Of a stretch of 14,237 nucleotides of DNA, positions 10,392 to 14,237 are shown in pieces. The notes beneath the pieces were generated by a model. That model made no database searches. It saw only the letters and a list, made by a program, of their open reading frames with translations, and was not told the origin of the DNA. The stretch spans positions 1 to 14,237 of the forward strand of contig JNEM01007295.1 of the NCBI GenBank assembly GCA_000697335.1, in the 5' to 3' direction. A program made the position numbers and the translations under genes. Origin of the DNA: Conidiobolus incongruus B7586. Lineage: Eukaryota > Entomophthoromycota > Entomophthoromycetes > Entomophthorales > Conidiobolaceae. Each line of letters starts with the position of its first letter. The stretch's first letter is position 1.

Positions 10392-10464
10392 CACCCAACG
10401 TGGGGGTCGAACCCACAACCTTGAGATTAAGAGTCTCACGCTCTACCGATTGAGCTAGCCGGGC
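10392..10464 (-). tRNA. tRNA-Lys (anticodon CTT)
   Basis: This 73-nt intronless tRNA reads AAG codons. It folds into a full cloverleaf: acceptor 5' GCCCGGC, D arm TAGCTCAATCGGTAGAGC, anticodon stem TGAGA/TCTCA around CTCTTAA, and T arm GTGGG-TTCGACC-CCCAC, with G as the discriminator base. It differs at only a few positions from animal tRNA-Lys(CTT) as I remember it. The internal A box (TAGCTCAATCGG) and B box (GGTTCGACCCC) are intact. The first acceptor pair is a G1-U72 wobble where G-C is usual. CCA is not encoded, as expected in a nuclear gene. Confidence 0.96.
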
Positions 10465-10743
10465 TTAACTAATTCTTAATTTTTAACTAATTGTTCATTT
10501 TAATCCGACTTAATTTTTTTTTGAATTTTAATCAAAATTTCCTAGTATTATCAATTAAAATATTTATCAAACAATTTTTGCGTAATTAATAATCTAATTT
10601 TATCTTAATCGTTACACTATTTTTTAATATTACATTTCAATATTTTTATTTCAATTATATTAATTCTATCTCTTTCATTATCTTTGGCTTTATTCTAAAT
10701 TGATTTGATACCATTATCAATAATACTTGAAATTTCTTTTCAA
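10465..10743. other. A+T-rich spacer with a poly(A)-type hexamer for the leftward relic
   Basis: No gene is visible. TTTATT at 10689-10694 reads AATAAA on the minus strand, about 50 nt after the TAG that ends the TMEM242-like frame. The same spacing occurs after the RGS-like gene. Confidence 0.45.
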
Positions 10744-11204
10744 CTATTGATCTTCCTCCTTATCAGTTTGTGAATTAAAATCCTCTGACTTGGGCTTCAA
10801 CTCATCTGCGATGAATTCTTTCATATATCGACCGAATTCTTTCAACTGCTGAGGAATGTTAGTGCTGTTTAAAATGTTCAGAATTTGAAAAATTACATTG
10901 GAACCACCTGTCAATTTACTCATAGTTCAAATAAAGACACCAAACTGCCCGAAATTGATACAAGTACCAATAGCAAAAGTGTGTAATGCAAACTTCCTAA
11001 TTTGTTTATAGAATTTTTTGGTATAGGTAGAGCTAAATGCTTGTCGAAATTGAATTGTTTAGCTCATTTGTTTAATACTAAACCAATTATAATTTGATAA
11101 TTATTTATAAACATTGATAATAATGATTTGCATTATTTTCTTGAAATAAATAAAGTTGTAGATATCCCTGTTAAGATATAACTAGCACTTAATCCCACTA
11201 ATGT
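10744..11204 (-). pseudogene. Probable relic of a TMEM242-like (DUF1358) mitochondrial membrane protein gene
   Basis: Human TMEM242 is an inner-membrane protein that helps assemble the ATP synthase c-ring. Raised G+C and protein-like segments suggest a homologue here. Read leftward, 11204-11136 encodes a first membrane helix ending LTGISTTLFISRK (compare LAGFITTLSLAKKK). In another frame, 11058-10930 encodes FALHTFAIGTCINFG, like the second helix (ALGWGSLYAWCG). After a TGA (10929-10927), the same frame gives MSKLTGGSN and then QLKEFGRYMKEF, like the family's VHSMNDFRSKMQSIF. Those last two pieces join without a gap if 10896-10849 is a 48-nt intron with GTAATT donor, CACTAAC branch site and CAG acceptor. 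The frame ends at TAG 10746-10744, followed by a poly(A)-type hexamer. TAA at 11135-11133 closes the first segment, the frame changes between the helices, and no N-terminal exon with ATG is found, so it looks broken. The family match is from memory and moderate. Alternatively the 59-codon frame from ATG 10923 is a small gene of its own. Confidence 0.42.
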
Positions 11205-12800
11205 CTAGTGATAACCTTCAGCTGATGAATTATATTTGAATTATTTTTCTATCATATTATGTTTAATTTAATATTTTATTTTTCAATTATTAAATAAAAA
11301 TTGAAAAAAATTACTTTTACTAATTTTAATTTGTTTTTAATGTTTAATATCACATTGAATCAATTTATATTATTATTAAATAATTTAATTTATGAATTTT
11401 TATTCTAAAAAATTCTAATTATAGCTGTTTCAAAATTAATTAAAGTGTCTAAAAAATATGGTCAATCGAATTTAAATTATTTCATTTTAATGTATTTCAA
11501 AATAAAAATTCATCAATATCTTAATTCATTAAAATATTAATTTAATTTAAACATTATTAAATTATTAAAATACTATTATTATTTATAATATTTATTAATT
11601 TTACATAAAAGATATTATAAAAATTTAACAAAATACTATAATTATTCAATTTAACAAATTCTAATTTCAAATTATATGTTCCAAATATAAAATTCAGTAA
11701 CTAATATGAAAATTTGAATATAAAAAATAATTAATAAATTCTAAATAACATAATTATTAATATAAATAATATTGAATAAAATACTTACTTGATAATAATT
11801 TTATAAATTTTAAAATATATAAAAATTTTAAATAATAATACTTAACTAATAACTCGAATCTAAATAAAAATTAATATATACAAATTTTAAGGAGGTGTAA
11901 TTTTATTTCAAATATTTATTTTAATATCCATTATTGAACTAATTATCATGAGAATTGATTAATAAAGAACAATATTATTTAACTCTATTTCAATTCTTAC
12001 CTTATATGTTATGGTGTTATATTCATTTGAAATTATAATGATAAGGTAGTAGTTATGGTGATTTATATTATAATTTTATAAAAAAAATTAAATTATTTTC
12101 TTACCTTATTATTAAAATTTTAATACTTTTTATAATTATATTTGAATTTTTTCTCATTTATAATTTTTTAATAATTCGATTATTAAAATATATAAATTGT
12201 GGATAATTTTAAATTATATTGTGATTTAATTTTATATTTGATTCACTTTTTTAAAATTTATAATCCTTGTAACTTATACTGTTATTTAGAGTGTGAAGCT
12301 TTAATTTTAGATTTGTATTGTGTTAATTTTAATTTTTTAATAGTTTGTATTTTTAAAGATTATTATATTTTAATAAAGTTGAAAAGCGATCGTTCAATTG
12401 AGATATTTATATTATTAAATTTAATTAATTATTGCTTATGGATGTATTGTTGTTCATACTTTAAAGTTAATATTATAGTGGCTTGAATCTTCTTGTTGAA
12501 TTATGAGGATATTTGCTCTGATGTTTAACCAATAGATTAATTATGGATTGTCACGATACAGATATATGATATAATATTTCCTAAGTTTGCATTGGAAATA
12601 CTTTTTGCGACATTGAGTTATTAATCGATTAACAAGTATGTTTACAATTATTATAGTTGTGAATTAATTATTGGTTATTAATCAAAGTAATTTATAAGTC
12701 GTCATTTCAAGTTAGCTGATAAATTAATTAATCATCGAATTAAATAACTTTTAATTGTAAACGTTGCATTTATTGAAGAATGGCATCATCGTCAATATTA
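11205..12800. other. A+T-rich intergenic DNA
   Basis: I see no gene. A 95-codon open stretch at 12199-12486 (+) begins with GTG, not ATG, and is dominated by Ile, Leu, Tyr, Phe, Asn and Cys, as expected from translating T-rich noncoding DNA. From about 12490 the sequence becomes less extreme in composition as it approaches the AdoMet synthetase promoter. Confidence 0.55.
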
Positions 12801-12872
12801 TTGAAAATAATTTGACAAGTAAAAAGAATTCCCAATTAGTAATATGAGGAAGAGGAACACTTGCGTGATATC

Positions 12873-12886
12873 TTGTCAAATGACAA
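12873..12886. promoter_or_regulatory. Palindrome TTGTCA-AA-TGACAA, possible regulatory site
   Basis: Perfect 6-bp arms around AA lie upstream of the CCAAT cluster. TGTCA is the core bound by TALE-class homeodomain proteins, so a dimer site is possible. This is inference from the motif alone. Confidence 0.25.
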
Positions 12887-12930
12887 AAAAATTGAAGAAA
12901 TTTGGTAATTGCGCCATTTTGAAATGGATA

Positions 12931-13267
12931 TGGTCCATTGGTTCAGTATATTAAAGATTCGTCCAACAACTCCTAGGGCATGGGCCAATCACACTTGGAG
13001 AAAGTACTCACACCAATCAATTCCCATTGTTGGGAATTTCATATTTCGATTGTAAGAATGCAAAAAGGAAAATCTCCTTGTGATTGGCCAATTTTCACAA
13101 AAAAAAATGACGCCTTACGAATTCTAAGTAAATATTGCAAATTGATCACTATTTAAACAGCTCAAAGAATCCCTTGATTGCTACTATTAATATCTGATCA
13201 AACCACTGGCAAAGCCAAGTTTCAGTTATAGCAACTTATTAATTATTTAATACATAGCATATACACA
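12931..13267 (+). promoter_or_regulatory. Promoter region of the AdoMet synthetase gene, with five CCAAT boxes
   Basis: Five CCAAT boxes lie within about 156 bp: ATTGG 12937-12941, CCAAT 12985-12989, CCAAT 13013-13017, ATTGG 13083-13087 and CCAAT 13088-13092. The last two form the palindrome ATTGGCCAAT. CCAAT is the site of the Hap2/3/5 (NF-Y) complex in fungi. An inverted repeat AATTCCCA-TTGT-TGGGAATT lies at 13019-13038, and ATGACG occurs near 13108-13113. A TATA-like box follows at 13150-13157. The stretch from there to the ATG has no upstream ATG, giving an uninterrupted leader. Confidence 0.65.
13150..13157 (+). promoter_or_regulatory. TATA-like box of the AdoMet synthetase gene
   Basis: TATTTAAA lies 110 bp before the start codon and just downstream of the CCAAT cluster, in a stretch less A+T-rich than most spacer DNA here. 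This predicts a transcription start near 13180 and a leader of roughly 85 nt. Confidence 0.55.
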
Positions 13268-14237
13268 ATGACTAATCCCTCTGAACGTTTCCTTTTCACT
13301 TCTGAATCCGTTGGTGAAGGTCATCCTGGTATGTATAATCAAAACTAAACTGGTAATAATTGCAATAATTAATAATTATTTTAGATAAAATCTGTGATCA
13401 AGTCTCTGATGCCATTTTGGATGCTTGCTTAGCTCAAGATCCTTTCTCCAAAGTTGCCTGTGAAACTGCCGCCAAGACCGGTATGATCATGGTTTTTGGT
13501 GAAATCTCCACCAACGCCGTCATTGACTACCAAAAGGTCATCCGTGACACCATCAAAGAAATTGGTTATGACCATTCTGATAAAGGCTTCGACTACAAGA
13601 CCTGTAACGTCTTAGTCGCCATTGAACAACAATCCCGTGAAATTGCCCAAGGTTTAGTCCAAGTTTCTGACAAGTTAGAAGATATTGGTGCTGGTGATCA
13701 AGGTATTATGTTCGGTTATGCTACCGACGAAACCCCTGAACTTATGCCCCTCACTGTTGTTCTCTCTCACAAACTCAATGCTAAGATGAGCGAACTTCGT
13801 CGCTCTGGTGAATTGGGTTGGTTACGTCCCGACTCTAAGACCCAAGTTACTGTTGAATACGAAAACGTCAACGGTCACCTCAATCCCCTCCGTGTTGACA
13901 CCATTGTTATCTCCACTCAACACTCTGAAGAGGTCAGCAATGAAGAAATCCGCAAGCAACTCAAAGAAAAGGTCATTGATGCCGTCATCCCCGCTCACCT
14001 CCTCAACGACCAAACTGTCTACCATCTCCAACCCTCTGGCCGCTTCGTCATTGGTGGTCCTCAAGGTGATGCTGGTGTCACTGGTCGTAAGATCATCGTC
14101 GATACTTACGGTGGTTGGGGTGCCCACGGTGGTGGTGCTTTCTCTGGTAAGGACTGGTCCAAGGTCGACCGTTCTGCCGCTTACACTGCCAGATGGATCG
14201 CTAAGTCCCTCGTCCACGCCAAGCTTGCTAAGCGTGC
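13268..14237 (+). CDS. S-adenosylmethionine synthetase (methionine adenosyltransferase), cut by the window end
   Basis: This cytosolic enzyme makes S-adenosylmethionine from methionine and ATP, supplying methyl groups for nearly all methyltransferases and for polyamine synthesis. Exon 1 is 13268-13328 and exon 2 runs from 13385 past the window end, giving 304 whole residues of an expected 380-395. The ATG has A at -3. The N-terminus [19 protein letters not shown] carries the ATP-site histidine (His19), [15 protein letters not shown] lies at 122-136, and the glycine-rich phosphate loop GGGAFSGKD lies at 269-277. [19 protein letters not shown] just before it is also typical. Identity to animal and fungal enzymes is high throughout and nothing is missing in the visible part. 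The truncation is the window edge, not damage. Codon use is rich in C-ending codons, stronger than in the other genes here, which fits high expression. Confidence 0.98.
13329..13384 (+). other. 56-nt intron in the AdoMet synthetase gene
   Basis: Donor GTATGT and acceptor TTTTAG flank an A+T-rich intron containing ACTAAAC and ATTAAT branch-like elements. It splits the Asp codon of the GHPDK motif after its first base. Size and signals match the introns of the NAT10/KRE33 gene. Confidence 0.93.

Noticed and set aside
12199-12486. 95-codon plus-strand frame, Cys/Tyr/Ile/Leu-rich
   Set aside because: It starts with GTG, has no ATG start of its own, follows the base composition of the surrounding T-rich DNA, and matches no family I know.
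12844-12954. 36-codon basic peptide frame upstream of AdoMet synthetase
   Set aside because: It lies upstream of the TATA box, so it is unlikely to be in that mRNA, and it is short with no known match.
12820-12980. A frame interrupted only by several TGA codons, suggesting TGA read as Trp
   Set aside because: The intact genes use TGG for Trp, the translated stretch resembles no protein, and the region sits in a promoter. A mitochondrial insertion was considered, but no mitochondrial gene is recognisable.
13822-14217. 131-codon minus-strand frame
   Set aside because: Antisense shadow of the highly conserved AdoMet synthetase exon; the repetitive Thr/Val/Asp content reflects its codon bias.

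Overview
The window looks like nuclear DNA of a fungus, probably from an early-diverging lineage. The first gene is very close in sequence to fungal Kre33/NAT10. Its introns are tiny (46-54 nt, GT...AG). Coding sequence is clearly richer in G+C than the flanks, which are roughly four-fifths or more A+T, with homopolymer runs and short microsatellites. The phylum cannot be settled from this sequence alone. Stops used by the intact genes are TAG and TAA, and Trp is TGG.

Layout, left to right: (1) 1-1132, A+T-rich upstream DNA. (2) 1133-4518 (+), a complete five-exon gene for the RNA cytidine acetyltransferase of ribosome biogenesis (NAT10/Kre33). (3) 4702-5967 (-), an intronless, convergent gene for a 421-residue protein with an RGS-like helical domain and a basic Ser/Pro-rich tail; only 183 bp separate the two stop codons, with a poly(A)-type hexamer for each strand. 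(4) 5968-8937, about 3 kb without a recognisable gene. (5) 8938-9141 (-), a small isolated coding-like island for a 67-residue Ser-Pro-rich protein. (6) 10392-10464 (-), a tRNA-Lys(CTT) gene with a T-run terminator. (7) About 10744-11204 (-), a decayed-looking gene that I match from memory to TMEM242 (DUF1358), a mitochondrial inner-membrane factor for ATP synthase assembly. (8) 11205-12800, A+T-rich DNA with no gene. (9) 12931-13267, a compact promoter with five CCAAT boxes and a TATA box. (10) 13268 to the window end (+), the first 304 residues of S-adenosylmethionine synthetase, with one intron.

The intact genes are housekeeping genes plus two of uncertain role. They do not form an operon or cluster. 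One loose link is that the NAT10-family enzyme, the tRNA and the AdoMet synthetase all serve RNA modification or translation, but nothing here suggests co-regulation. I found no transposon, virus-like element, CRISPR array or rRNA gene. The points most worth checking are the TMEM242-like relic, the isolated Ser-Pro mini-gene, the dense CCAAT promoter and a G+C-rich hairpin island at 6723-6773.
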